Source of the DNA: Seminavis robusta
Taxonomy: Eukaryota > Bacillariophyta > Bacillariophyceae > Naviculales > Naviculaceae
Direction: 5' to 3'
Assembly (NCBI GenBank): GCA_903772945.1
Contig: CAICTM010000012.1
Location: forward strand, 1-64,000
Length of the DNA: 64,000 bases
Part shown: piece after piece, positions 53,054 through 63,903 of the stretch
Position numbering within the stretch: position 1 is the stretch's first letter
Layout: each line of letters opens with the position of its first letter
Program-made: the position numbers and the translations under genes
The notes under the pieces: generated by a model
What the model was told of the DNA's origin: nothing
The model's input: the letters and a program-made list of their open reading frames with translations, nothing else
Databases searched by the model: none

Positions 53054-56000
53054 TTACACAGATATGCCGTCGACGTCAATCTCGTTGTCATCCAATATGG
53101 GCACTTCAACCTTATCTTGTGGTGGTTGCCTCGGATGTCGTTTCCAAGCATCATTGATGAGGGCGAGTGTCACTGGTTTGGGAAGCACCTCATCGGCGCC
53201 TTTAGAGAGGAAGTGTTCCACGTCCTCTTGGAGTAAGTTGCCCGTCACTCCAAACACCAATCCATCAAAACCCAGTTTTCTTATTTCTTCTGTAGCATCT
53301 GGTCCATTACAAATTGGCATTTCATAATCTATCAAGATCGTGTCAAAAGGAATACTCATGTGTTGGCCTTGTTCTACATCTTGTTCCATGTTCTTCACTA
53401 CCGCTTGAATAGCTTCCTTCCCGTCTCCAGCTGGCTCGCAAGTGTGACCAGCACGCTCCAATAGTCTTATCAACATCTTTCGGCTAGATGCTACATCTTC
53501 AACCACCAGAATGTCATGATGTGGCTTATCTCGACAGCACGGAAGAGCCAAGGGAGGAGGTGACTTTGATGGTGGTGGTGGTGGCGGCGATTCCATCGTG
53601 TCGTGTTTCGCCTTCTCAACGGGGTCGTCAAGGACTTGTCCCTGAGAGCATGTAGAATTACAAGTGGACTCCACGCGATTAAGCTCAACATTTTGAGCGG
53701 TGCTTTGCTTTGCAGAGTCTTGGAGGGGGCTTCCCAAGTCGTACAGTGGGAGCAGGACAGAGAAAGTGGAACCTTTTCCTTTGCCTTCAGATTTAGCACT
53801 GATGACTCCGTTGTGGCGGTCAATGATTCCTCGCGATATGCAAAGCCCGAGCCCCGAACCGCCGCCTGCCTGGAGCTTGTTGGCGTCAAATTGCACGCCC
53901 TCTGAATGCAAGCATTAGGCCAAACAAGCATGATGAGGCAACCACTTCAACACTAGTATTTACAGATGAACAACTAAAGCGTAGAACATACCTTTGAAGA
54001 CCAATTCCACCTGGTTCAGTGTCATGCCAACCCCAGAGTCCACGACATCAATCGAGACAGAGCCAGCAACTGGGCAATCAGTTTCAACTCTTCCCTTGAC
54101 ATGGCCAACGCTCTGTAGCAACGCCCAAGAATTGCAATTGCGGCAAATACAGAAGCGTACATTCACTCGAACAAATCCGTCTGATGGTGTAAACTTTAGC
54201 GCATTTGAGAAGAGGTTGCAGAGGACTTGGCTCAGTCTCATCGAGTCCCCGAGAACCTTCAGATTGCTCAAGGCTGTATCGACTTCAAATTCACATGGGA
54301 CACCTCCAGGACAGTGCGTAGTCAATGTTAGACTAACCTGCTTTTGGATTGCTTGAGCTGTGAATCTCTTTGCAGTCTTCTTGACCAGCTGCAGAATGTC
54401 TACCACCTCCGCCTCAATATGCAACACCCCGGTCTCGACCTTGACGTAGGAGAGGGGGTTGTAAGTTTCCCATTCCAACAGCTCGTCCCGTTCTCTTCAT
54501 CTGGAGTGGTGCTCTTACCTTGTCGTAGTTGAGCAAGTCGTTGAGTATGCTGACTGCTCCGGCGGCGTTGTCCTTGATGTCCACGGCAATCTCGTGCCAG
54601 AATCGAATACTTGCCTCATCAATGGGAATGCTTGTACTCTCTTGCCCTTTGGAAACGGGGTGGGTCGGCGTCTTTGCATCCTTGTTGGCGAGACGGGGGT
54701 TGTAGGTGACGATGTCCGATTCCAGAAGCTCTATCCCCATGCTAACGGTCTGAAGCGGTGTTCGTAGCTCGTGTGAAATGAACCGAACGAATCGCCGTTT
54801 CAGCTCGAGGATAGCTCTCTGCTCGTGTGACTCTTGGCGCATCAGCGTATCGTACAAGAAGAACATGATACTACAGGCAAGGATGACAGCTGCCAACCCA
54901 ATAGCAACCACCAGAGGGCTTCCAGTGCGATACTGGCTGAAGGAGGAGGGATAGATAGTCAAGGTATATACGACGGCGTCGGATGCGTCCGTACTGATGT
55001 CGTTTAGCACGATGCTTCTTCCGTACGTGTCGAAGTCCTCGAGATGTAAATCGCCTGGACCTTTCAGCTGTGGCACTCCAGATCGGATGTCATATGTAGC
55101 TTTTGAGTATTCGATGTTGGTGTGGTTTTCAGACATAGAGTGTGTTGAAATTACGGCGTGAATCCCATCAAAGTAATCCGGAATCACACTATGTAACACA
55201 TCTTTGAAGTTCACGGAGAGCCCAATCATTCCGACGAGCTTCGTTTCGTTGTGTCGTCCGTTCGCATAGATAGGCTTGTAGATGAGCGATATCAGATCTT
55301 CCCCGCGCGTGCGGAATCCAGTAACGACGCTGCATGTTGGTTTGGAACATGGTAATCCATAGTGGCTGTGGACTGATAGCGATGCTGACAATGGGTCTTC
55401 ATTATGCCGTCTCGAGCAATCGATGATACTGTCGATTGCGGTACTGGAAACATGGGTGTCATACATTAGCATGGGGCTCTTCCACGTTGAATGATCAAGC
55501 ACCGGAACCAGCACTTTGTTGGTGCTACCGTACGTGTTGTTTTCGCCTGTCCTGTCAAGCGTATACCCTGTTTTCGACGTCTCATCTCTTCGTCTAATCC
55601 CAAAGCCAGCTGCGGTTGTTCCTGCATCTTCAGGGTAGCCTTGATCCTTGTAGTACTGTTTGGCATGCTCTTCAAAGGCGTACGCCTCTTCACCGGGCTC
55701 CACCAAAACCAACAGCCCAATCTGCATGGAGGTATTGACGTCGCTAGCCAAGTTTGCCACCTCGTTGGCAGTGGAGTAGTATCCATTCAACGCTACCATC
55801 GGCCACTGATTTGCATCCGGGAATGCATTGGACATGATACTCTCCACTACATCACCAGCAGCGATCTTCCGTCTGGTGATGGCCTTGGCAGAATTGAGAG
55901 CACTAGTTGCAATGCTGCAGGAAAGAAAAAAGAATGGACAGATTAAGAAACTTTAGAAGCCTGTCTACGGTACGTAACTTGTTGTTCAGCCTATCAGACT

Positions 56001-56521
56001 GTTCCTGTATCTTTCACGCACCTCTCATAAGTCTGCCGTCCAATTTCCAACTGGAGATCTCGAATCATGATGAAAGCCACGGTTGCACAAATAACCACAG
56101 CTACGATCATGCTCGAGACAAATAGGCCGCGCAATAGCACGGTTCTGGGTACATTTGGTGTCGCCGCGGCTGTCATGCCTTGACTGAGTCTCTCTGTCCA
56201 TACCGGTACGCATGGGCTCATTCGTTTCCTCCTCACCTCGACTTCACGCATGTGCCCTGAGGAGTGATCCGTAGTCGAAACGCTGCTTGATGGCTCTGGT
56301 ATAACCTGCATAATTCTGCTTTCTTTCAAACAATGTCCGTCTTTTCTCTTTGTTGCGATTGATGCCTTCTTTCGGTTGATGGTGCGGGTTTTGTGGCTTC
56401 CTCGCCTGGCATTTGCCTCGCAAAAGTTCGGCTTGAGGAAGAGGTCATGTAACCTGGCTGACTGGAGTGGAGGAGGCGGTAGAAAGTCCGACGGAGCAGA
56501 GGACGGCACATCATAACTCAT
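53054..56521 (-). CDS. Membrane hybrid sensor histidine kinase, four exons
   Basis: Exons 56521-56022, 55914-54519, 54439-53992 and 53901-53054 join in frame to 1063 residues. Donors are GTGCGT, GTAAGA and GTATGT; acceptors are CTGCAG, GTCAAG and ATTCAG. A basic cytosolic N terminus precedes a membrane helix at about 128-153. A ~340-residue outer sensor domain follows, then a second helix at about 498-521 (SPLVVAIGLAAVILACSIMF). HisKA has RFVRFISHELRTPLQ with the phosphoacceptor His at about 548. The ATPase has NLFSNALKFTP, DSGVGM and GGGSGLGLCISRGI. The C-terminal receiver has DILVVEDVASSRK, LIDYEMP (Asp about 973) and LPKPV. All phosphorelay residues are present. The outer domain may be CHASE- or Cache-like, unconfirmed. 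The partner phosphotransfer protein is not in this window. Confidence 0.93.
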
Positions 56522-56634
56522 CCTACCCCACAACGAGTTCGCCTTCCATCCGAGAAACCAGAGACTGTTCCATCAAGCTTTGTCGTGTGGCATTTATTTG
56601 CCAAAACCCGAACGTGATATATACTGTACCGTTA

Positions 56635-57060
56635 GAGCATTTTCTACCGCTCGTTTAGATATCTATGAACATTTTTCGTTTTGATATTTAGAGGATAAAC
56701 TGTCACCACTGAAAAAGCAGTCTCTATCAGTTTTGTCTATTTTTCGTTTCAATTGACTCACTGGACTCAATCTGTACCTGTTCTCATTGACGATTTCGTT
56801 TCAATTGACTCACTGGACTCAAATTTTTCCTAAATCTTCACTGGTTAATGGGGTCATGACAAAATCAAAACCGAGAGCAATTTTTCGTTTTGATTGGCTT
56901 GATCTAAACAAAAATTTCGTTTTCGTTTAAATTTGGTCCAAACGGAATCAAAACAGCATTTCTACAACAGTGATAGAAACAAGATATGATCAAATTTGGT
57001 TTAGATTGTGTTCAAATGACCCAATCTAAACCAAATCTGATGGTACGGTAGAAGATGCTC
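56635..57060. mobile_element. MITE with 15-base terminal inverted repeats and TTA target duplication
   Basis: Left end GAGCATTTTCTACCG (56635-56649) and right end CGGTAGAAGATGCTC (57046-57060) are inverted repeats with 14 of 15 matches. They are flanked by TTA at 56632-56634 and TTA at 57061-57063. The 426-base inside has no long reading frame. It carries a direct repeat of TTTCGTTTCAATTGACTCAC and an internal hairpin at 56994-57036. A TTA duplication with GAGCAT-type ends fits a non-autonomous PIF/Harbinger element. The clean ends suggest a fairly young insertion. Confidence 0.85.
56994..57036. repeat. Internal hairpin of the MITE
   Basis: ATTTGGTTTAGATTG (56994-57008) and its exact reverse complement CAATCTAAACCAAAT (57022-57036), with a 13-base loop. 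Confidence 0.85.
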
Positions 57061-57063
57061 TTA

Positions 57064-58149
57064 ATAACCATACATGCATGCACGCGTTCTCTCTGTCAAA
57101 CATTAGCACACTAACCCTTTGCTGCATTTGAAGTACCGATACCAGTACTAGCTAGCTAGCTAGCTCGTAGAGCAGGTGAATGATCCGAACATCAATTTCA
57201 GTTGCTACTGGCACCGGTACGCCCAAAGAACGCGTCTCCGTTGCCTCTTTTCTATCATACCGGAGGCTGCTGCATAGTCGATGGGAAAGCGAAGTCGAGA
57301 GTGCGAAGTGCGAGAGTGCGAAGGCAGCTGGCAGCGAATGACTCTGACTTTTATCAATTGCAGCAAAAAGTGAGTATTCTAAATATAATTTACTCGACTT
57401 TTCGACTGTCACTCGACTTTGTCAAATGCAGCACAACGTGAGAGTTCCAATAAACATTTGACAGAGACAAGCCTCCAGCCATAGTTAGTTCTGGTGCCGA
57501 GTGGGAGGAGGCAATCAGAACTGTGATAAGGTGGATCGAGCCTTCAGAAGACGCCGGTACTAGCTAGCTAGTAGTACACTGTACCGGGTACCACGGATGA
57601 TCAAAGTACGATACTGCATGGCATTTTGGTCTCTCCTTTCTTCCAGCCTTGATGGCTAAATATAAACCAGCAGAAGTGCTTAAGCAACCATTCTTGAGAC
57701 ACACTTGAGCTCTTGGAACAGTTGCGATTTTGGATCGAATGAATCGAATCCCAGGTGCTGTAAATAAATGTGGTACTGGTAGCTTTACATGTACTGCAAT
57801 CTCACCGCGAGTTCACCATCGGCGACTGGTCCGGTCTGATCTGATCTGGTTTTTGATTACACACCAGCTACCGGTAGCTAGCTCTAGCTAGTAGCTGGCT
57901 AGGTACCAGCTAGTAGCGAGCCAGTAGTGGGGTCCCGAATTGACCGGCCACGGAAGATGATTCATCATCTCGGCGGGAGTGGCGGCAATAATGATAGCAA
58001 CGATACGAGGTTAGAATGAACTTCCGCCATCGCCTTTGCATGCACCCTGGTACGGTAAGGTATGCTTCCTATCTATCTTCTCACAATTTCAAATAAGAAT
58101 AGTGTTGCGACCAAGAGGGAAACAACTCAGAACAAGTGAGTTGAACATA
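57064..58149. other. Intergenic region upstream of the second GREALV gene
   Basis: Contains GCTAGCTAGC runs near 57150 and 57560, copy B of a dispersed repeat (57349-57503), and TACCGGTA-type palindromes near 57870. No gene recognised. Confidence 0.5.
57349..57503. repeat. Dispersed repeat, copy B
   Basis: CTTTTATCAATTGCAGCAAA, TTTGACAGAG and AGTTCTGGTGCCGAGTG occur in the order of copy A at 50123. It differs by a ~60-base stretch that is a diverged tandem copy of the first part (compare ATCAATTGCAGCAAAAAGTG with GTCAAATGCAGCACAACGTG). Confidence 0.65.
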
Positions 58150-59196
58150 ATGCGCGGTTCTTGCACTACTAGAAGGAGGCTAAGCTTGGACGCGGGGACC
58201 AGCACCACGTTGATACTTGGTAGCGCAGACAGGCTTCTAGGAGGGAATGATGTTGTCTGCACCTCAAGCATTAGGCACAGAGAAATCATTAGTAGCAATA
58301 GAAAACCTGCACGGCGTCTCAGCTTGGATTCTATGACCAGGGGCGATCGCCTTAGCCCCAATTCGAATATCGCCCAGCATGAGCCTCGACTACAAGTGCA
58401 TGTACCAATCTCACAACCCAATGTTAAACACTTGGGCAATCAAGGGTCGAAGCTTGGTGTCCCTTGCCTTCAGCCTTCAAAACGCGATTCAGACGCAAAA
58501 AGGCAACGAAAGGCCAGGAAACACAAACGGGAATCCCAATGCTCCCGAAGCGAGAAAGACAGGAAAGAGACAAGAATAAATGAAGCCACAAGAAGCAGGC
58601 GGGCCAATGAATACCGGAGCTCGTTGTCCCCCAAATCGACTGCGCGTGGCAAAGTGAGGGCAAGAAGTACCAGTGCATTGGACATTAGTTCATCGCAAAG
58701 TCAAAGGAACAGGAGCCAAATCAGCCGCCGCAGACGGAGTGCGGAGTCTGCGCATCGCGGTCACGGCATGAGCCAACGGGCCACAAAACGCTCGCAAGAA
58801 GGAAGAACCACAGGCTGCTTGCAACCGAAACGAGTTGATCCAACGACGAGCTCACAGATCCAAGAAACGTTCGTTGTAGCTTTCCCCGAGCAGCCTTCAA
58901 ACCAACATGACTCCAATAGGACTGCAGATCGGCGCCAACCCAGCTCTAATCGATTGACAACTTCTCCGAGGCGTGGTTCGAGCACGCCTGGTGAACGTCG
59001 TAGGCGGAGACTTGGCCGCACGGGTCGTGAAGCCCTTGTCCAAGCTTTGGCTACAACGAGCCCACCCTTTAATTCAGCAGTTGCAGCGCGTGAGAAACGA
59101 GAGAAGGCGAAATCAATCTTGAAGGCACGCACCGAAAGCCTAGCACTGTTGAGAAGGCAGCAAGAAGTCGTCAAACAAAGGTTTTGCACAGTCTAA
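58150..59196 (+). CDS. Disordered Arg/Ser-rich protein with GREALV motif, paralogue of 51347-52948
   Basis: 348 residues from the first sound ATG (58150). Composition is Arg/Ser/Thr/Gln-rich. Near the N terminus are two RRLSLD motifs (RRRLSLDAGT and ARRLSLDSMT). Basic Ser-rich stretches follow (RSTSALDISSSQSQRNRSQI). The C terminus has RRRLGRTGREALVQALATTS at about 285-304, then a charged helix (AREKREKAKSILKARTESLA). The RRLSL head and GREALVxALAxT block match the protein at 51347; the LLSPGE motifs are absent. A small upstream exon cannot be excluded. Function unknown; the conserved block is a candidate docking or folding motif. Confidence 0.7.
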   Translation: MRGSCTTRRRLSLDAGTSTTLILGSADRLLGGNDVVCTSSIRHREIISSNRKPARRLSLDSMTRGDRLSPNSNIAQHEPRLQVHVPISQPNVKHLGNQGSKLGVPCLQPSKRDSDAKRQRKARKHKRESQCSRSEKDRKETRINEATRSRRANEYRSSLSPKSTARGKVRARSTSALDISSSQSQRNRSQISRRRRSAESAHRGHGMSQRATKRSQEGRTTGCLQPKRVDPTTSSQIQETFVVAFPEQPSNQHDSNRTADRRQPSSNRLTTSPRRGSSTPGERRRRRLGRTGREALVQALATTSPPFNSAVAAREKREKAKSILKARTESLALLRRQQEVVKQRFCTV

Positions 59197-59431
59197 TATT
59201 TTAAAAGGGCAGCCTTTCCATAATAAACCAGGTACAATAAAGCCTTACCAGTAATTTTATAATACAAATACCAATTGTATCGAAGCCGCTTCCCTTGGAC
59301 ACCAGTGCGTAAAACCAGGCACCCCAGTGAGGCCGCAGCGATGCTGCGGTATCAGAGTTAGTCTAGCATGGCTTTGCACAGTCCAGCTAGTAACAACATA
59401 ATGAGTTTTGTGAAGCCGAGTACAAAAAATC

Positions 59432-59462
59432 CCAACTTTCCGGGCGCAGCCCGGAAAGTTGG
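59432..59462. repeat. Perfect GC-rich hairpin, 14-base arms, 3-base loop
   Basis: CCAACTTTCCGGGC, then GCA, then GCCCGGAAAGTTGG. A smaller perfect hairpin, CCGCAGC-GAT-GCTGCGG, lies about 85 bases upstream at 59333-59349. Confidence 0.95.
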
Positions 59463-59828
59463 CGGGGAGCCTGGAGAAAAGGAGGAGAGCTGGGAGAATT
59501 CGGATAGTTCGTGTTGGAGGTTAGTGCTCTGTTTACAGGTTAGCTTTCCAGGAGTTTTCCACTAGCTTTCAGCTTTGACCCAACACCGTGATGGTTAGCT
59601 TTCCCAGTTCTCCAGCTAACTTTTATGGCAAGTTGGCTGAAGCAAGCAGTTGGTTTTGGGAAAAGAGCCCTATTTTTGGGTGTTTGCGAGCTATTTGAAC
59701 AGGCAACGAGGTCTCCCAGTGAAGGCACTGGAGCTACGTGGAGCTCCCAGTGAAGGTACTGGAGCTACATGAAGCTACTGGAGCTATTTGAAAGTGCTCG
59801 AGACCTCTATTACTGGTACTTTACAAAT

Positions 59829-59929
59829 AGAGAAGAGAACCGATAACCAACACCAACAACAAACTTGGCTATTCCTGTTGCTTTTCAAACAGAGAAGAGA
59901 ACCGATAACCAACACCAACAACAAACTTA
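59829..59929. repeat. 62-base direct tandem repeat, two copies
   Basis: AGAGAAGAGAACCGATAACC and the following CAACACCAACAACAAACTT begin at 59829 and again at 59891. Confidence 0.9.
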
Positions 59930-59975
59930 GTTGATACTAGCATTTTAGTACTATTCTTCCTGTACAGCAACGAAA

Positions 59976-61123
59976 ATGAGTCAAACAACTAATGCATGTA
60001 GTAGTCAACCTCTTCGGGAAAAGAAATTGGGAGAAGCACCAACATCTAATGCCACAAAGAATGCTGCTATCAAGCTGTATAACAAATATCAAACTATTCG
60101 AAAAGAGCCTATAATGGATCAGACGACTGCTACTTACATTGCAGAGGATAATTTACAGGCGCATCTTACCAGTTCTGTTCTTGGCTTGCCAATATTAGCA
60201 TTCCCCGTGGCTTTGATAAAATTGAGTTTCATTCATGGTCAACTCAAGAGCGTAGTAAATATCTGAAAGCATCAACCAAAGTTGAATATGCTGGGAAGGT
60301 TCAGGAAGTTTTGAGGGAAAAGTTTCCCAATCATCCTCATTGGAATGGTCACATCGGAGATGACAGCTCTTGGTGGTCCGTATAAGAAAAGGGCTAGAAA
60401 AAGATGTACAAGAACTCAAAATAATAATAAAGATGAAACGACAACACTAGACCACTGTACCTTGAAAACTTACTGGCTATCAACCAGTTGAATGCCACAC
60501 AACAACCCAAACTCCAGAGCTATCAATGGCGATATATCAAAAGTGGATCTAAATGCAATCATTAAAAGCATGATCAAAGAGGATGATACGAGATCCGGAT
60601 ATACTGGTATCTATGAGCAGCGGGCTCAATTACTAATGACATGGCATGCTGTTGCTCGTGGTGGAGAAGCCAAATTCAATTCCTATAGTGACTGGCTTTG
60701 GGACCCATACTTTAAAGTAGTGGATACCCAATGGATTGATATCAAAACTATCAACACATACTCCATGCCAATGATGCCACACAGATATAACTACAGAGTA
60801 TGCTGGTACCATGCCATGGGTTGTTACTATCTCTTGGAAGACGGCTTGTTTAGACGTCCTGATGAGCTCGACCGTGCACAAAGGGTGTTTCCCAAGCTCC
60901 ACAAAATCAGTGATTCTTCTGTCACAAAGAAGCTTACTGGCACCATTCGGAAGTTCATTCCAGCCAAGGTATCAACTGAAGTTCGCACGCTAAATCAATG
61001 CGAAAGGGAGCAATCAACTTCCTTGCTGCTCATTCAGCAATTGACTATTATGCATCACATGTGCGATCAGGTCACTCATTTGGAACTTCTCAGGAGAGCT
61101 ACATTGATCGGTGTTGGTTTCTA
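59976..61123 (+). mobile_element. Decayed tyrosine-recombinase (Crypton-like) DNA transposon
   Basis: An N-terminal part from 59976 is basic with KNAAIKLYNKYQTIRKEP, like a DNA-binding head. A core at 60492-61000 has TWHAVARGGEAKFNSYSDWL, WIDIKTINTYSMPMMPHRYN, DGLFRRPDELDRAQRVFPKL and SVTKKLTGTIRKFI. ARGGEA looks like box I of a tyrosine recombinase with its catalytic Arg. A box II-like ASHVRSGHSFG signal lies just downstream, near 61060. The VFPxLH ... RKL block recalls diatom Crypton-type transposases. The coding sequence is broken in several places, so it is an inactive remnant. A DIRS-type origin cannot be excluded, but no reverse transcriptase is seen. Confidence 0.6.
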
Positions 61124-61139
61124 GTAACACTCTAGCTTA

Positions 61140-63462
61140 GTAAAGGTAAAATACTGTTTTACTGTTAAGCTATTTCCAAGAAGTGATCTTTCTCCATGTT
61201 TTCTGGGATTGATTCAACTTCAAAGGATATAGTGAAGGGGGTGACCATATAGATCAGTTAAACTCCCCATGTATGTAACTAGAGAATAGATATAGATATC
61301 CCCTATCAACTAGATTGGGATAAACGACTAATTTGTATTGAGGTGTCTGTAATACAACCTCCAACACACTCCTGCACGGTTCCATAAAGGATACCGTGGA
61401 ACGAATAATTAATGTAATGATGGTTGCTCCATAAGGAACAGTTGTTGGTCGAGGGAGACCAATTGCTAGGTTGCTCGGCATTCCGCTTGGTGGCGAGAAG
61501 CTTGTCATCCATAGCAGTGCTGACAAATCTGTCACAGTCAATGTGGACATGTGGACAGTGTCGTCATGAAAAGCCACTGTGGCTACCACTCCTGTGAGTG
61601 TTGCCACTCCTGTATGACTTGCTGTGGCGGTTGGTGCCGTCACTTGATGTTGCTGTATTCGAAACTGGGAAGTTCCGATCACTTGTTGAACCGTGGACTG
61701 GGAAGTTCCGGTCACTTGGTATTGCTGTAGCTGGAAACTAGGAAGTTCCGGCTGCATTCATATAGACTCAAACTGTGCTCTTGACTGGCGGTGTAGACTG
61801 GACTGGACATCGATATGCCATGGTCTCAATCGCCAATGATGTGTGGAAACATCAATCCATTCAGGCTTGATACTGGATTTGGAAATCAGGTGAGCATGAG
61901 TCTGTGCAATAGCTTGGTAGCTATCTGGAGTCAGCTTGTTGTCCATTGGAATGGAACGTGAGCTGGCTCTTCTTGTTGGATGTCCAAGAAGTGTTGGATA
62001 TCCTGCTGTTGTCTTTTCCAGAGGAATGGAATCCTCTTCTTCCCAGCTGGGGAAGCTTCTTCCTTCATCACGGCCTCCTCTTCTTTGGAATCGAATGGCT
62101 GTGACTTGTTGTACATGAATGTGTGCTTGCTTGATGTGGACCTTGGTTTGCACCTCTTGTGGATGCGTGCTAGCAACTTGAGGCGTTCCGTCGAACTGTT
62201 GCGTGCATGAGCTGGTTCCATGGTGGAACTGTTCCTGTGGAACTATGGGAATCCTCTGCAGAAGATATCCCGGTAGCACTGGTGTGTGGCTACCCTTGCT
62301 TGAGTAAGCTTGCTCTGCCTCGATAGGCTTCTGTGGTCGCACTTGCAATCTCATGATGGATCTTCTGAGTCGATCCCGAGAGTCAAACTGAATCGATCTC
62401 GTGGTCGCTGCTTGTGATTCGATCGCTTCGTGTCATTCGATCTGGCATAATCGTTTCTTGTCAGTCGGTCTGGTGTGTCAATCTGGATAGATCGATCGGA
62501 GAATTCAAAGGAAGGTTGAAAAAGGTTTGAGACTTTGGTTTTGGTGGGTACAACTTTATCAATACCACTCCTGCTGTCACTGTTGGCACACTTCTGTGAG
62601 CTAGCTGTGGCAGGACTTGTACTTGTTGTAGCCAAAGCTGGCTTGGTTGGTTTGGACATTGGATGCAACTTGGATTGCTGTGGAGCTTGAGGCGGTGCCT
62701 CTAGGATTCCTGAGAATCGATAGCACTCAAAGTGTCTATCAGTGCTTGGGTAAGCAGGCTCCTACCTTGGAAAGGCTTTGTAATCCAAGTCTCACGTCGT
62801 CGTGCCGACTGGCTTGCAATGAGTCCAAAACAAACCTTGGAAGTGGTTGCTCGGCATCCCGCTTGGTAACGAGAAGCTGAGCGGTGGAGACGAGACAATA
62901 CGGACATTGTCATCATCGGAAAAGTCTTTGTGGCTGGCACTCCTTCTGAGAGTGGTGCCACTCCTGGAAGACTGGTGTCGGATGATACCGTCACTTGGTG
63001 TACCTGCGGCTCGGACTGTGAAGTTCGGCTGCATTGACACTTGATGGGGCTGGAAGCCCTTCGTAGATGGAAGCTGGTTGAAGCTTCTGGAAGTCGTAGA
63101 CTTGTGGGAAGTGATGCCCTATTGGAAGGTGCATGGAAGCTGTAAATGATGTAGCTTGGAAGTCACGGACTTGTTGGGTTCGATTGAACCTAGTTCTTGG
63201 ATGGTCTCGATGTCTGAAGATGGAATGAGGAAATGGTTGATTTATTGTTTCCTCTTGTCATGGTTGTTTATACTCATGTGAGACTCGTGACTGCTGGTGT
63301 CGTCACTCGTGTCGACTGGTGCCGTCACTTGGTACACTTGGTACCGTCACTTGGTGTTGCCGTAGCTGAGACTGGGAAGTCAGGCTATAGCGACACTTGG
63401 GAGAACTGTTGTAGTAGCTGGAACTAGGAGGAAGTTCCTTGCCACAATGATACTTTGAGTTG
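61140..63462. other. Repeat-derived region with a duplicated module
   Basis: A block at about 61465-61760 recurs, diverged, at about 62843-63045. Both share GTTGCTCGGCAT(T/C)CCGCTTGG, CACTCCT-CTGTGAG-type runs, CGTCACTTG(A/G)TG and GAAGTTCCGGCTGCATT-like ends. A partial third copy is at about 63283-63410. Minus-strand open stretches of 80-200 codons are Ser/Thr/Gln-rich, have no motif and run through these repeats. They are more likely part of a mobile or LTR-like sequence than host genes. Confidence 0.45.
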
Positions 63463-63466
63463 GTGA

Positions 63467-63574
63467 TGTCACTGCTCTTACACTCCTGTGAGATGGCTGT
63501 GGCAGGACAAGTGTTGGTTCTGTCACTGCTCTTACACTCCTGTGAGCAGGCTGTGGCAGAACTTGTAGTCGTCC
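63467..63574. repeat. 54-base tandem repeat, two copies
   Basis: TGTCACTGCTCTTACACTCC begins at 63467 and again at 63521, each followed by TGTGAG and a GGCTGTGGCAG block. Confidence 0.85.
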
Positions 63575-63903
63575 ATAGTTGTATCTGTTGTAGGCTTGAT
63601 TTGATGTACTCACGTACTTCTGTTGTTGGTGTGAGACTAAGGTTGGTTGCAATCTCTGTACAGTAGTTGCAGTGGAGCTGAGGTGTGCACCCTCTTGTTG
63701 TTTCTATTGATCAGGTTCCCGCTTGTGGGTCAAACTCTGAATGCTCCAGCCATCCTGTGGCTTGGTTCCTTGTCTTGTGAACTCTTGAGTTGCTTGTAGC
63801 TAGCTACTCGGTTCAACGTTCACTGTCGTTCTGCTGTTGTTGCAGTTGCCATTATTGTAGATGCAATTCTGGTTTGGTATCGATTTCGTTGTAATCGGTT
63901 TGG

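Larger units (their letters stand above)
59197..59930. other. Repeat-rich region without a gene
   Basis: Holds two short perfect hairpins (59333-59349, 59432-59462), repeated CCAGTGAAGG(C/T)ACTGGAGCTAC motifs near 59718-59775, and a 62-base tandem duplication. No coding signal. Confidence 0.55.

Noticed and set aside
58036-58149. Upstream start for the second GREALV protein
   Set aside because: The codon at 58036 is TTG and the added residues lack similarity; the ATG at 58150 directly precedes the RRLSL motif.
61254-62668. Consecutive minus-strand ORFs that could form a gene
   Set aside because: They cross the duplicated module, have no domain and no clear splice sites; annotated as repeat-derived instead.
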